The notes beneath the pieces were generated by a model that was not told the DNA's origin, made no database searches, and saw only the letters and a program-made list of their open reading frames with translations. From NCBI RefSeq assembly GCF_027797205.1, contig NZ_CP115607.1, forward strand, positions 1,302,001-1,366,000: DNA of 64,000 nucleotides. The letters are read 5' to 3'. Source of the stretch: Campylobacter sp. VBCF_01 NA2. Its GTDB lineage: Bacteria; Campylobacterota; Campylobacteria; Campylobacterales; Campylobacteraceae. The position numbers were made by a program, and so were the translations under genes. Positions 1 through 8,806 of this stretch are shown here, piece by piece. The stretch's first letter is position 1, and every line of letters begins with the position of its first letter.

Positions 1-2063
1 TCCTCGCCCGCCGCAAAAGCGCTAAGAAGCGCAGGGTCCTTGCTAAAATGCGCCAAAAGTCTAAGCTCGATTTGCGAATAATCCAGCGAAAGTAGGCTAT
101 ACCCCTCCTGCGCGATGAAGCAATTTCGCATATCCTTCGCCAAAGCCCCACGCGCGGGGATATTTTGCAAATTTGGATTTTTGGAGGATAACCTGCCAGT
201 GCTGGTGCCTGTTTGCATGAAATTTGAATAAATTCTGCTATTTTCGTTTTTCCTCGCAAGGGCGTAAAGTGGCTCACAATAGGTGCTTTGAAGCTTGTAA
301 AGCTCGCGATAAGCTAGGATTTTTTCGATTACTGGGTGAGCTTCTTTAAGCCCAGCAAGCACGCTCTCATCGGTGCTGTAACCTGTTTTGGTCTTTTTTT
401 GACACGGCAAACCCAAATGCTCGAAAAGCACCACGCCAAGCTGTTTTGTGGAGTTTATGTTAAAACTCTCGCCACTAAGCTCGTAAATTTCGTTTGTCAG
501 CACCCTAAGCGCGCTTTCGTTGCGAGAAATCAGCTCGCTTAAATTTGGCTTTGAAATTTTAATTCCTGTATTTTCCATATCGCGCAAAACACGCACAAAT
601 GGGAATTCTAGCGTTTTTGCCAAATTTAGCAACTCTGGCGAGAGTAAATTTTGAAATTTAAAATAAAATTTCAGCGTTATCCACGCATCTTCGGCTGCGT
701 ATTTCGTGGCCTCATCAAACTCCAAACTCGCAAAAGTCTCGCCCTTGGCAACAATATTTTCAAATTTAATCGTATCATAATCAAAATACCGCTTAGCCAA
801 GCTATCCATACCCACGCTCTCGCTAGGATTTATGAGCCACGCTAAAATCATCGTATCAGCGAATTTGCGTGGCGGTTTTATGCCGAAATTTTGCTCTATG
901 ATATTGAAATCGTATTTTAAATTTTGCCCTACAACAAAACCAGAAAAAATCCGCTCAATCGCCATTTTCGCCGAATTTAGCGAAATTTGCTCGCCCACGC
1001 CTAAGTAATTATGCGTAAGTGGCACATAATACGCCCTTTGCTCGTTGAAACAAAACGAAAAGCCCACGATTTTGGCGTTTTTGCTATCTAGGCCAGTGGT
1101 TTCGGTATCAAATGCCACGATAGTATCCTCGCTAATGCCCTCGCAAAGGCGCGCTAGCTCGCTTTCGTCCCTCACACACACTGGTTTAAAAGCTAGGCTC
1201 TCTTCGCTTTTATCGCCCTCGTTTTCGAGCGCGGAAAGAAGCTTGTGTAGCTCGTATTCACGCAAAATTTCTTTGATTTTATGAAGCGGATTTTGCTCGG
1301 GAAATACGGCATTTTGCAATGGCGAAATTTCGACCTCATCGCAAAGCGTGGCAAGCTTTTGGCTCATAAAAGCTTCATTTTTGGAGGCGATGAGATACTC
1401 GCGCTGTTTGTTTGGTGGCAAAAGCTCGATATTTTCGTAAATCCTCTCCAAACTCCCCCACTCATCAAGCAGTTTTTTCGCCCCCTTTTCGCCTATGCCT
1501 TTTACGCCCGGGATATTATCTGCGCTGTCGCCACAAATAGCCAAAAAATCAATGATTTGCTCGGGATAGACGCCGTATTTTTCATAGCACTCATCGCGTC
1601 CATAGAGCATTTTTTTAGCATGGCTATAAATACGCGTCTCACCACCGATTAGCTGATAAAGGTCTTTGTCGCTGGTTACGATATTGATTTTGTGCGTATT
1701 GCGATAGGTTTTAACGACACTTGCTATTAAATCATCAGCCTCATAGCCCTCTTTTTGCGCTGTGCAAAAGCCCATTTTCTCTATCATTTCTATGCAAACC
1801 GGAAGCTGTGCCAAAAGAGCGTCCGGTGGGGTTTGGCGGTTTGTTTTGTAATTTGGGTCAATGTCTGAGCGAAAGGTCTTACCCTTGCTATCAAGGGCGA
1901 AAATTATATAATCGCTTTTAAACTCTCGCTCCAAATTTGCGATGAAATTCGCAAATCCACTCACCATACCACTTGGCTTGCCACTTTTGGTCTTTAAGCT
2001 ACTCATCGCATAATACAGGCGGAAAAAAAAGCCAAAAGTGTCGATAATCGTGATAGTTTTCAT
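1..2063 (-). CDS. polA: DNA polymerase I, N-terminal three quarters (runs off left edge)
   Basis: Repair and Okazaki-fragment-processing polymerase. The ATG at 2063 begins MKTITIIDTFGFFFRLYYAM, typical of the 5'-nuclease (FEN) domain, and about 687 codons lie in the window. The reading frame stays open to the edge. Polymerase motif A (DYSQIELRLLAHF) is readable at about 50-110, so the fingers/palm motifs B and C and the C-terminus lie outside. The 3'-5' exonuclease-like region lies between. It is transcribed leftward, with a short divergent gap to the FNR-type promoter at 2135. The family assignment is secure; whether the proofreading residues are intact was not checked residue by residue. 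Confidence 0.95.
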   Translation of the reverse strand, partial: MKTITIIDTFGFFFRLYYAMSSLKTKSGKPSGMVSGFANFIANLEREFKSDYIIFALDSKGKTFRSDIDPNYKTNRQTPPDALLAQLPVCIEMIEKMGFCTAQKEGYEADDLIASVVKTYRNTHKINIVTSDKDLYQLIGGETRIYSHAKKMLYGRDECYEKYGVYPEQIIDFLAICGDSADNIPGVKGIGEKGAKKLLDEWGSLERIYENIELLPPNKQREYLIASKNEAFMSQKLATLCDEVEISPLQNAVFPEQNPLHKIKEILREYELHKLLSALENEGDKSEESLAFKPVCVRDESELARLCEGISEDTIVAFDTETTGLDSKNAKIVGFSFCFNEQRAYYVPLTHNYLGVGEQISLNSAKMAIERIFSGFVVGQNLKYDFNIIEQNFGIKPPRKFADTMILAWLINPSESVGMDSLAKRYFDYDTIKFENIVAKGETFASLEFDEATKYAAEDAWITLKFYFKFQNLLSPELLNLAKTLEFPFVRVLRDMENTGIKISKPNLSELISRNESALRVLTNEIYELSGESFNINSTKQLGVVLFEHLGLPCQKKTKTGYSTDESVLAGLKEAHPVIEKILAYRELYKLQSTYCEPLYALARKNENSRIYSNFMQTGTSTGRLSSKNPNLQNIPARGALAKDMRNCFIAQEGYSLLSLDYSQIELRLLAHFSKDPALLSAFAAGE

Positions 2064-2134
2064 ATATTTCCTTAAATTTTGATTTTGCGTAGTGTAGTGA
2101 AATTTGGCTAAATTTTGCAAATTTAAAATAAAAC

Positions 2135-2176
2135 TTGATTTATCTCAATCACTAAATTTCAAAATATCGATATAAT
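2135..2176 (+). promoter_or_regulatory. class-II FNR/CRP-like promoter
   Basis: TTGATTTATCTCAA at 2135-2148 matches the FNR consensus TTGAT-N4-ATCAA with one mismatch. A perfect TATAAT lies at 2171-2176. A start site about 7 nt downstream (near 2183) puts the box centre at about -41.5, the classic activator position. A ribosome binding site (AAAGGAT) precedes the ATG at 2204. This suggests low-oxygen or NO-responsive activation of the three-gene unit. The regulator identity is inferred. Confidence 0.6.
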
Positions 2177-2203
2177 CTATCATTTTCAAAGAAAGGATAT
2201 TTC

Positions 2204-2548
2204 ATGGATTTTTTCAAAGGTTGGGAAGAATTCAACCCAGAAGGCGCAAGTGTGAAATTTTATCGCACAAACAAAGATAATTGCGAATTTATTGGCTTTG
2301 ATTCGCGCTCTTGCGTTCCGCCAGGACCTATGATAAATGGGCTTGTAGCGCTAAATTTAGTAAAAGACAAAAATACAAAAGTAGTTATGGTAAATCACAA
2401 ATTTCCAGTAGGCTTAATCCCAAAAATCGAAGCTAAATTTGATTATGAAAGGCAAGATTTGCCAAATGGTGGCGTCAAACTCGTATTTAGCTTAAAAGAC
2501 GGCGCAAGTAGCGGGGATTTGGACATTAATGTATCTTGCCACGGATAG
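2204..2548 (+). CDS. DUF2249-like small cytosolic protein
   Basis: 114 aa, soluble, with no signal peptide or membrane segment. The middle carries a D-x-R-x-C-V-P-P-G-P-M stretch and then NHKFPVGLIPKIE, which resembles the conserved core of DUF2249 proteins (an Arg/Pro-rich turn, then N/D-H-x-P-x-x-L). In other bacteria such proteins often sit beside NnrS-like membrane proteins and DUF59 proteins, in sets linked to nitric oxide or Fe-S cluster repair. Both neighbours are present here, 3 nt downstream and beyond. It is first in the unit behind the FNR-like promoter. The biochemical function is unknown and the family match was made by eye. Confidence 0.6.
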   Translation: MDFFKGWEEFNPEGASVKFYRTNKDNCEFIGFDSRSCVPPGPMINGLVALNLVKDKNTKVVMVNHKFPVGLIPKIEAKFDYERQDLPNGGVKLVFSLKDGASSGDLDINVSCHG

Positions 2549-2551
2549 AAT

Positions 2552-3736
2552 ATGAACTTTACCACATTTTCGCCACCATTTCGCATAGTTGGTGGATATT
2601 TTATTTGCGGGCTGGTGTTTTTAGCCCTTAGCATTTTTGGCTTTTATAACGCCGATTTTTATGGACTAACCAGCCTAAAAACTGCTTCGTTTTTTCATAT
2701 ATTTTTACTAGGTTTTGCCCTTAGTATCATTATTGGCGCACTTTATCAGCTAACCTCTGTCATCATAGAAAATAAATTTTTCAGCACTAAATTTGCCTTT
2801 GCAAATCTTTTTGTATTTGCTAGCTCGGTTGCGATTTTGTCTCTTGGCATGGTTTTAGAAAAACTGCCACTTTTGCACGCAGGTGGCGGTATAGCGATGC
2901 TATCTTTGCTGTTTTTTGGCACAAGCTATGCGCTTAGCTTTATCAAGTCCAAATCGTGGAAAACGCCAAGCCTTGCCCTGCTAATCTCGGCGATTTATCT
3001 TATTGTAGGCATAATGCTCGGATTTTTGCTCGTTCTTGTGGTAACTGGGGCGAGCGAGGCTGATTTTAGTAGAGTTTTGGCTTATCATATATACTTTATG
3101 TGTGGATTTGTGTTTTTCGTCATCATTGGCGCTGGGTGCGTGCTTTTGCCGATGTTTAGCTTAGCACATGATTTGAGTTTTTTACCAGCTAAAATTTCAA
3201 TTTTGCTCTACCTAATTTGCGTGTTTTTTGTAAAATTTGATTTTGGAATTTATCTTTGTGCTTTGGCATTTGCGATTTTTGGGGTGCAAATTATCTACAT
3301 TTTATCAAAGCGAGTAAGGCGTAAAATTGATTATTGGAGTGCAAATATATTTTTGTCGCTAATAGCGCTTGTTTTGGGATTTTGCTTATGGAATTTTGAT
3401 AAAACCCAAAGTGCGATTTTTTGCCTGTGTTACGGATTTTTATACGCATTTATCTGTGCTCATTTGTATAAAATTGCGCCGTTTTTGATCTGGTATCATT
3501 ATGTATCGCCTTATGTGGGCAAAGGTAAAATTCCACTACTTGAAGATATGATTATCAAAAATTTGGCCTATTTTGCGATATTTGCAAACATAATCGCACT
3601 TGTTTTTGTCGTATTTGAAATCACAGCGTTTGCGCTTATTTTTCAAGCACTAAGTATAATTTTTGTAGTAATAAACATAATAAATGTCTTTAAATACACT
3701 AAATTTGGAGTAGAAAATGGAAGAGATAAAGGATAA
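2552..3736 (+). CDS. polytopic membrane protein, NnrS / heme-copper-oxidase-like
   Basis: 394 aa with roughly 11-12 hydrophobic segments and almost no soluble domain. Histidines sit inside or next to helices (SFFHIFLLGFALSIIIGALYQL; AYHIYFMCGF; LAHDLSF). The region APFLIWYHYVSPYVGKGKIP near residue 320 recalls membrane proteins distantly related to heme-copper oxidase subunit I and NnrS, which are haem proteins of NO metabolism. The start is 3 nt after the DUF2249-like stop, and the 3' end overlaps the DUF59 gene by 20 nt, so translation is probably coupled. A role in NO or anaerobic stress is inferred from context; no enzyme activity can be claimed. Confidence 0.55.
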   Translation: MNFTTFSPPFRIVGGYFICGLVFLALSIFGFYNADFYGLTSLKTASFFHIFLLGFALSIIIGALYQLTSVIIENKFFSTKFAFANLFVFASSVAILSLGMVLEKLPLLHAGGGIAMLSLLFFGTSYALSFIKSKSWKTPSLALLISAIYLIVGIMLGFLLVLVVTGASEADFSRVLAYHIYFMCGFVFFVIIGAGCVLLPMFSLAHDLSFLPAKISILLYLICVFFVKFDFGIYLCALAFAIFGVQIIYILSKRVRRKIDYWSANIFLSLIALVLGFCLWNFDKTQSAIFCLCYGFLYAFICAHLYKIAPFLIWYHYVSPYVGKGKIPLLEDMIIKNLAYFAIFANIIALVFVVFEITAFALIFQALSIIFVVINIINVFKYTKFGVENGRDKG

Positions 3737-4022
3737 AATCTACACTGCACTTCGCGCTGTAATCGACCCTGAGGTGGGCTTTGATGTAGTAAGTCTTGGG
3801 CTAATTTATGGCGTTAGCGTCGATGAAAATAAAAACGCCACAATCACAATGACTCTATCGACTCGCTCATGCCCATTACACGAAATGATGATAGAGTGGG
3901 TAAGAAATGGCGCAAGTAGCGTAGATGGCGTAAAAAATGTCCAAATCGAACTTGTTTGGGAGCCAGCGTGGAATATCGAAATGGCGCAAGATCATGTCAA
4001 AAAAGCACTTGGCAAAATTTGA
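3717..4022 (+). CDS. DUF59 / MIP18 family (SufT- or PaaD-like) Fe-S assembly protein
   Basis: 101 aa, the full length of a single DUF59 domain. It opens with the family signature (ALRAVIDPEVGFDVVSLGLIYGV) and keeps the TMTLSTRSCPLHEMM segment with the conserved Cys, ending in the usual ELVWEPAWN motif. DUF59 proteins mature Fe-S cofactors (SufT, PaaD, eukaryotic CIA2). The ATG lies 20 nt inside the preceding membrane-protein gene. A hairpin at 4021-4038 overlaps the stop codon, so this is the last gene of the unit. Family assignment is strong; the client protein is unknown. Confidence 0.85.
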   Translation: MEEIKDKIYTALRAVIDPEVGFDVVSLGLIYGVSVDENKNATITMTLSTRSCPLHEMMIEWVRNGASSVDGVKNVQIELVWEPAWNIEMAQDHVKKALGKI

Positions 4023-4038
4023 AGGTTTTATAACCTTC
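4021..4038 (+). terminator. hairpin between convergent genes
   Basis: GAAGGTT-TTAT-AACCTTC, a 7-bp stem with a 4-nt loop starting at the DUF59 stop codon. An AT-rich tract follows. It could end transcription of the 2204-4022 unit, and possibly of the convergent gene ending at 4064. There is no long T-run, so strength is uncertain. Confidence 0.45.
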
Positions 4039-4063
4039 AAATTTGTTAAATTTGGTGTTAAAT

Positions 4064-5506
4064 TTATATAAAATTTATCGCAAAAACAGCTGGTTTTGGG
4101 AGTTTGCGCAGGCTGTCTTTGAGCATTAATTTGTTTTTTGCGCCAGTGATTTGCAGGGTTAAATTTTCGAATTTAAACTCCAAATTTTTAAGTGCGTTTT
4201 CATTTAAAATCCTAGCGAATTCGCACAAAAAGCTAAGCCACGCTAATGTTCGCTCATTTGGTAAAATTTCGCTTAAATTTGCAAAATTTGGGCTTAAATT
4301 TGGCTTGCCGTGCATTGCAATAATCGCCGCGATTAGGGCTTTTTGCTCGTGGCTCGTGCGGTAGTTTAGCCCATTTAGCACCATGGAAGCTGCGCTTTCG
4401 TGTTTGGCATAAAAGCCAAGCCTTGCGCCAATCTCGCAAAGTTTGGCAGCGTAGCAAAGCGGGCTAATGTATCTGTCTTCTAGCTTGTGAAGGGAGAAAA
4501 ACACGCTAAAAAGGGCTTTGGCGAACTTGTCTGCGTGCGAGCTTTCGCTAGCAAATCTATCTTGCAGACTTTTTAGGCTTGGGTTGAAATTCTTTGGCAA
4601 ATTTGCCCCATGCAAAATCGAGCCCAAAAACACACCCTCTCGCACGCCCACACCGCTTGTAATCACGCTTTTTGCGCCGATTTTTTTAGCAATCTCGCTA
4701 AAAATTATCGCACCCTCTCTAATCGTGTCGTAACGCTCTTTTTTTATCGGAAATTTGGCTAGTTCTAGGGTTTTTGCGCCGATTAATTTGCTAAAAAACG
4801 GCGCGTATTTTTCGTAATCATAGCAGTAATTATGCACGATTTTAATCGGATAATTCTCAATCGCCATTATGGCATTGCTTAGCGCTCTTGCCGAACCGCC
4901 CATAGCGATTAAATTTGAGCTGGCAAATTCGTCGCCAACTGCGCTGATTGCCTCATTTACATAGCCATATAGCCCGCCCATATCGCCTTTGTCGAAAAAT
5001 AGCTCTTTTAGGCGAACGGTGCCTAAATTTAGCGAAATTTTAGCCTCGATTTTGCCATTTTTAATGCGCGCAAGCTCAGTCGAGCCTCCGCCGATATCCA
5101 CGCTCACGCCCTCTTTGAAATCGCTAAGGAGATTGTGTGCGGCGTATCCTCCAAAATACGCCTCACTCTCGCCGTCTATTTTGCGGATTGCGATTTTGGT
5201 TTTTTTAAAAACTAGCTTGATAAACTCGCCCCCATTTGGAGCGTCGCGCAGTGCAGAAGTGCCTACGCAAAGCACCCTTTTGGCGCCGTATTTTTGGAGC
5301 AATTCTTTAAATTCCACAAACGCGTCAAGGCATTTTTGCATAGCCGCTGGTTGCAAAACTCCGCCATTTTCATACGCGCCCTCGCCTAGGCGGACTTTGA
5401 TTTTGTGCTCTGCAAGGATAAAAAACCCAAATCTGCTCGTTCGCTCAAAAATCACTAATCTGGCAGAATTTGAGCCTAAATCAATCACTCCAACGCGTTT
5501 TGGCAT
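4064..5506 (-). CDS. Ppx/GppA-family exopolyphosphatase / pppGpp phosphatase
   Basis: 480 aa. The N-terminal actin-like (ASKHA) fold shows phosphate loop 1 (GVIDLGSNSARLVIFE, residues 6-21) and loop 2 (SVDIGGGSTEL, about residue 138). The glycine-rich GGSARAL follows. The C-terminal third (from about 310) is the helical HD-like domain of the long family members. These enzymes remove terminal phosphate from polyphosphate or convert pppGpp to ppGpp; Campylobacter carries two paralogues and sequence alone does not say which. It overlaps the ferredoxin stop by one base (start 5506), as in the C. jejuni Cj0353c-Cj0354c-cosR neighbourhood. Confidence 0.85.
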   Translation of the reverse strand: MPKRVGVIDLGSNSARLVIFERTSRFGFFILAEHKIKVRLGEGAYENGGVLQPAAMQKCLDAFVEFKELLQKYGAKRVLCVGTSALRDAPNGGEFIKLVFKKTKIAIRKIDGESEAYFGGYAAHNLLSDFKEGVSVDIGGGSTELARIKNGKIEAKISLNLGTVRLKELFFDKGDMGGLYGYVNEAISAVGDEFASSNLIAMGGSARALSNAIMAIENYPIKIVHNYCYDYEKYAPFFSKLIGAKTLELAKFPIKKERYDTIREGAIIFSEIAKKIGAKSVITSGVGVREGVFLGSILHGANLPKNFNPSLKSLQDRFASESSHADKFAKALFSVFFSLHKLEDRYISPLCYAAKLCEIGARLGFYAKHESAASMVLNGLNYRTSHEQKALIAAIIAMHGKPNLSPNFANLSEILPNERTLAWLSFLCEFARILNENALKNLEFKFENLTLQITGAKNKLMLKDSLRKLPKPAVFAINFI

Positions 5507-5751
5507 TAATAATCCATGTGAGCGTGTTTGTATTTGAGCTCACCCTCGGTTTCGATATTATCAGGATCGTAAGTTATACACTCGACAGGGCAGACTACGA
5601 TGCAGGCTGGTTCTGAGTATTGATCCACGCACTCGCAGCACCTATCTGAATCAATCATATATGTCGGCTCGTCCTCGAAAATCGCCTCATTTGGGCACTC
5701 TTCGCGACACGCATCGCAACTAATACACTCGTCTGTAATCATCAAAGACAT
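5506..5751 (-). CDS. 2[4Fe-4S] ferredoxin, YfhL/FdxB type
   Basis: 81 aa. The first cluster motif is CISCDACREECP (residues 10-21). The second region, CCECVDQYSEPACIVVCP, has the long Cys spacing typical of the YfhL/alvin-type ferredoxins. The acidic tail fits a soluble low-potential electron carrier. It lies between the CosS gene and the ppx-like gene, and it shares one base with the ppx-like gene. The C. jejuni counterpart is the ferredoxin next to cosR. Its redox partner is unknown. Confidence 0.9.
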   Translation of the reverse strand: MSLMITDECISCDACREECPNEAIFEDEPTYMIDSDRCCECVDQYSEPACIVVCPVECITYDPDNIETEGELKYKHAHMDY

Positions 5752-5832
5752 AAATTTAACCTTTACAAAAAAAATTAGTGCATTTATACACTAAAAACTT
5801 TTAATTTTATTTTAAAAAATACCAAATTTGCG

Positions 5833-7113
5833 CTATTTTTTGAGATTTTTTAGCGGAATTGTAAGGGTCGCTACAATTTTGTCTTTGGCGGGCGAATTTT
5901 TAAGGCTCACAGATGCGCCCATAGCCTGCGCGGCGTTTTTAGCCAAAAACAGCCCAAGCCCAGCGCCAGGCTTGCCACCCTTGCGTTTAAACGGCGCGAA
6001 AAAGTCCTGGCTCTCGTCGATACTCTCGCCTAAATTTTCCACACGCACGATAAAATAATCGCCCGAAATTTCACTGAAAACCTCGATTACTTCGCCCTCT
6101 GGGGAAAATTTAATCGCATTTTGGACGAAATTTTGGATAATGTGCATAAAAAGGTTTTTTTGGATACTCACTTCTAGGGATTTTGGCGAAATTTTGCTTA
6201 CGACATCTTTTTTTTCGTTTCTAGCCAAAATTTTAAAATTCACGCACAGCTCGCCCAGATACTGCACGATATCAAGCTGCTCTGGGCTCTCAAACTGCGC
6301 GCCCTCTTGGCGACCAATCTCTAAAATCGAGATTATCATTTTGTTCATATCGTCGATTGATTTGTTGTTGTTTTGGAGCGCCTCGATGTATTTTTCTGCC
6401 TCTCTTGGCTTTATGAGCGTTACTTCGTTTTTGGTTTTCATCACTGCTAGCGGGGTTTTTAGCTCGTGCGCGATACCGATAAATAGCTCTTTTTGATACA
6501 TTATGAAAGTCTGAATTCGATCGATTAGGCGGTTTATGTTTGTCAAAATCGGGCGAAATTCGCTCTCGCACCTCTCCATATCAAGCGGGGCTAGGAATTT
6601 CTCATCGAGACTGGCTAGCTTTTGCGAGATTACTTTAATTGGCATCAAAAGCGTGCGTGATAGAAACATAGCGTAAAAAATTATCAAAAATATCATTGTC
6701 AAATTTAGGATAATAATATCCACAAGTATCTGATTTGCGATATTTGCATAGACCGTGACATCGGTTTTGATCTGCAAAATTTCCTCGTTGCTATATGGGT
6801 ATTGAAGTGTCAAAAAATTATTTTCACCCTCTTGGCTCTCGTAAAATTTAGGCTTGGTGATTTTCTCGCCATAAACGAAACTCGTGATAAACTCGCCTTT
6901 GGGATCTGGCAGATACTCTGGGATTTTTTCGACTGGGATTTTTGGCAGTTTTGTGATATTTTCAGCCCTTACTAAAAGCCCATGGACTGAATTTTCAAAA
7001 ATCGTAATCCTTATGTAGTTATAAAGCATTACGGAAAAAATCAAAATTAGCATCGCCGAAGCAGATGCTAATTGGATTATGAAACGGGTTCTTAGGCTTT
7101 TTGTGGAAAGCAA
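5833..7113 (-). CDS. cosS: sensor histidine kinase CosS, partner of CosR
   Basis: 426 aa. TM1 is at about 12-33, a periplasmic sensor of about 95 residues follows, and TM2 is at about 130-152. HAMP leads to a HisKA segment (IGIAHELKTPLAVM, His216), then the N box (QNFVQNAIKFSP) and G boxes (GAGLGLFLAKNAAQ). All catalytic boxes look intact. The start is a TTG at 7113 with GGA about 10 nt upstream, overlapping the end of cosR by 22 nt, so the two are translationally coupled. As I recall, thermotolerant Campylobacter lack this kinase and hold cosR as an orphan. Here the pair is complete. The stimulus is unknown; oxidative stress is the CosR-linked theme. Confidence 0.85.
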   Translation of the reverse strand: MLSTKSLRTRFIIQLASASAMLILIFSVMLYNYIRITIFENSVHGLLVRAENITKLPKIPVEKIPEYLPDPKGEFITSFVYGEKITKPKFYESQEGENNFLTLQYPYSNEEILQIKTDVTVYANIANQILVDIIILNLTMIFLIIFYAMFLSRTLLMPIKVISQKLASLDEKFLAPLDMERCESEFRPILTNINRLIDRIQTFIMYQKELFIGIAHELKTPLAVMKTKNEVTLIKPREAEKYIEALQNNNKSIDDMNKMIISILEIGRQEGAQFESPEQLDIVQYLGELCVNFKILARNEKKDVVSKISPKSLEVSIQKNLFMHIIQNFVQNAIKFSPEGEVIEVFSEISGDYFIVRVENLGESIDESQDFFAPFKRKGGKPGAGLGLFLAKNAAQAMGASVSLKNSPAKDKIVATLTIPLKNLKK

Positions 7114-7763
7114 AATCTATATCCGCGACGACGAACTGTCTCGATTGTAGAAATATTTAGTGGTTTATCCATTTTTTGGCGGATTTGGTTGATTGCGACC
7201 TCGATTACATTTGGGGTTACTAGCTCTGGCTCTTCCCAAATAGCGTCGAGTAGTTGTTCTTTGCTTACGATTTGGTCTGAGTGGCGAGCTAGGTGAGTTA
7301 GCACCTCGAAAGGTTTGCCTTTTAGCTCGATTTCTTGACCAAGATATGTGATTTTCTCCTCATCTGGGTCGATGATAAGATCGTCGATTTTGATAATGTT
7401 TGAGCCACCAAATCTAAGTCTAGCTTCAAGTCTAGCCACCAAAACATCGAAATCAAATGGTTTCTTGATATAATCATCTGCGCCAGCTTTTAGGGCTTTT
7501 ATCTCGCTTTCTTTATCGTCTTTTGCAGATAGCACGACGACTGCTGTGCGAGCGAATTTTTGTTTTATAATGTTGATTAGATCGACGCCGCTGCCATCTG
7601 GTAACATCCAGTCGGTTAAAACTAAATCGTAATTTCGTATGCCTATGTAATATTCAGCGTCTTTAAAGCTTTCTGAGCTGTCTGTTTGGTAACCAAACTC
7701 CGCCAAACCCTCGGCGATAGTTTTGTTTAGAGTAACTTCATCTTCGACAATTAAAATTCTCAT
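7092..7763 (-). CDS. cosR: OmpR-family response regulator CosR
   Basis: 223 aa. The receiver domain (1-115) has the acidic pocket (VEDE), Asp51 in LTDWMLPDG, and Lys in IKKPFD. The winged-helix DNA-binding domain (about 125-220) ends RRRGYRFCFP. The protein is nearly identical by eye to Campylobacter CosR, an essential regulator of oxidative-stress genes (ahpC, katA, sodB). The C. jejuni protein is described as having Asn at 51; here it is Asp, so phosphorylation by the adjacent kinase is possible. ahpC itself lies 9 kb away in this window. Confidence 0.95.
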   Translation of the reverse strand: MRILIVEDEVTLNKTIAEGLAEFGYQTDSSESFKDAEYYIGIRNYDLVLTDWMLPDGSGVDLINIIKQKFARTAVVVLSAKDDKESEIKALKAGADDYIKKPFDFDVLVARLEARLRFGGSNIIKIDDLIIDPDEEKITYLGQEIELKGKPFEVLTHLARHSDQIVSKEQLLDAIWEEPELVTPNVIEVAINQIRQKMDKPLNISTIETVRRRGYRFCFPQKA

Positions 7764-7839
7764 TGATTTTCCTTCGTAATAAAATTTGGCGTGATTGTAG
7801 CATATTTTAAGCCAAAATTCAAGTTTTTTTAAAGAAATT

Positions 7840-8157
7840 TTAAAAATTTATTTCGATTTGCGCGCCGACTTTTGCGTCAGCTAAAATTTGGGTTTTGTAA
7901 ATTTTCATATAGAAGTAATTCAGGCTTTTATACTGGGTTTTAAAGCTCTTGGCGAAGAAATTTAGCGCGTCTTCGACGAGCAAAAATTTCTCCCTCTCAA
8001 AGCTAAATTTTATAAATTCGCACGCCTTGGCGTAGTCTATAAATTCATCTGCGCCAAATTTTGCGCTTACTAAAATTTCTTGTTTTTTTTCTCTTTCGAA
8101 ATCCAAAATTCCAACAATCGCGTCGAATTTCAAATCCTCAATCAAAACCCGAATCAT
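7840..8157 (-). CDS. folB: dihydroneopterin aldolase-like protein (FolB family)
   Basis: 105 aa, slightly shorter than typical FolB (about 115-120). It begins IRVLIEDLKFDAIVGILDFEREKKQEI, matching the FolB N-terminal strand and G-x-x-x-x-E-R loop. FolB forms 7,8-dihydroneopterin's aldol cleavage product for folate synthesis. Its ATG overlaps the plsY TGA (ATGA), so the two are coupled. The C-terminal Lys-containing strand (FYMKIYKTQIL) departs from canonical FolB (KP motif), so catalytic competence is less certain than family membership. Confidence 0.7.
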   Translation of the reverse strand: MIRVLIEDLKFDAIVGILDFEREKKQEILVSAKFGADEFIDYAKACEFIKFSFEREKFLLVEDALNFFAKSFKTQYKSLNYFYMKIYKTQILADAKVGAQIEINF

Positions 8158-8798
8158 ATTACCCGTTTTTCCTCGCCACGAAGCAGTCTTGCGATATTTG
8201 GAATATGTTTGTAAAAGACGATAAAAACTATGATAAAAATCGGCGCGTGAGTGTGGATTGCTGGCATATCTGCGTGGAGTATGTAGCTAGCCACAATTAG
8301 CGCGAGCGCCGCTGATAGCGAGGCTACGGACGAAATTTTAAGCACTTTGCCCACAATAAACCAAACAACAAGCGCGATGATTAGCTCGATTGGCACGAAG
8401 CATGCTAACACGCCAGCCCCCGTGGCTACGCCCTTGCCACCGCTAAATCCAAGGTATGGCGAAAAACAATGCCCCACCACTGCAAACACAGCCATGCCCC
8501 AAAGCACATTTTCATCAAAACCCATAGCCCTCGCCACCAAAATCGGCACCACGCCCTTTAAAGCGTCGCAAACCACGGTTAAAATCGCTAAAATTTTAGC
8601 CTTTTTGGGGTCTGTTTCTTTAAGCACTCGCAAGACATTTGTAGCCCCTATCGAGCCACTTCCAGCAGATTTAATATCAACCTTGCCAAAGTATTTGCCA
8701 ATGAGCAAGCCAAACGGCACAGCTCCTAGTAAATACGCTATTAAATAGCACCAAAAATTTGGCGCTTTAAAAAGTCCTAAAACCACATCTAATATCAT
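8154..8798 (-). CDS. plsY: acyl-phosphate:glycerol-3-phosphate acyltransferase
   Basis: 214 aa integral membrane enzyme with 5-6 hydrophobic segments and the PlsY motifs: GSGSIGATNVLR (motif 1), K-G-x-x-P with the Gly/Ala-rich loop (about residue 80) and the G-x-x-FSPYLGFSGGKGVATG signature (motif 2). It transfers acyl groups from the acyl-phosphate made by PlsX (14618-15610) to glycerol-3-phosphate, the first step of phospholipid synthesis. It is 8 nt downstream of the HerA-like ATPase gene and overlaps folB. Confidence 0.95.
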   Translation of the reverse strand: MILDVVLGLFKAPNFWCYLIAYLLGAVPFGLLIGKYFGKVDIKSAGSGSIGATNVLRVLKETDPKKAKILAILTVVCDALKGVVPILVARAMGFDENVLWGMAVFAVVGHCFSPYLGFSGGKGVATGAGVLACFVPIELIIALVVWFIVGKVLKISSVASLSAALALIVASYILHADMPAIHTHAPIFIIVFIVFYKHIPNIARLLRGEEKRVI

Positions 8799-8806
8799 TT
8801 TTTACC

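Noticed and set aside
4989-5537. 182-aa plus-strand frame opposite the Ppx/GppA gene
   Set aside because: Antisense to a well supported gene, with Ser/Pro-rich low-complexity composition and no recognisable domain.
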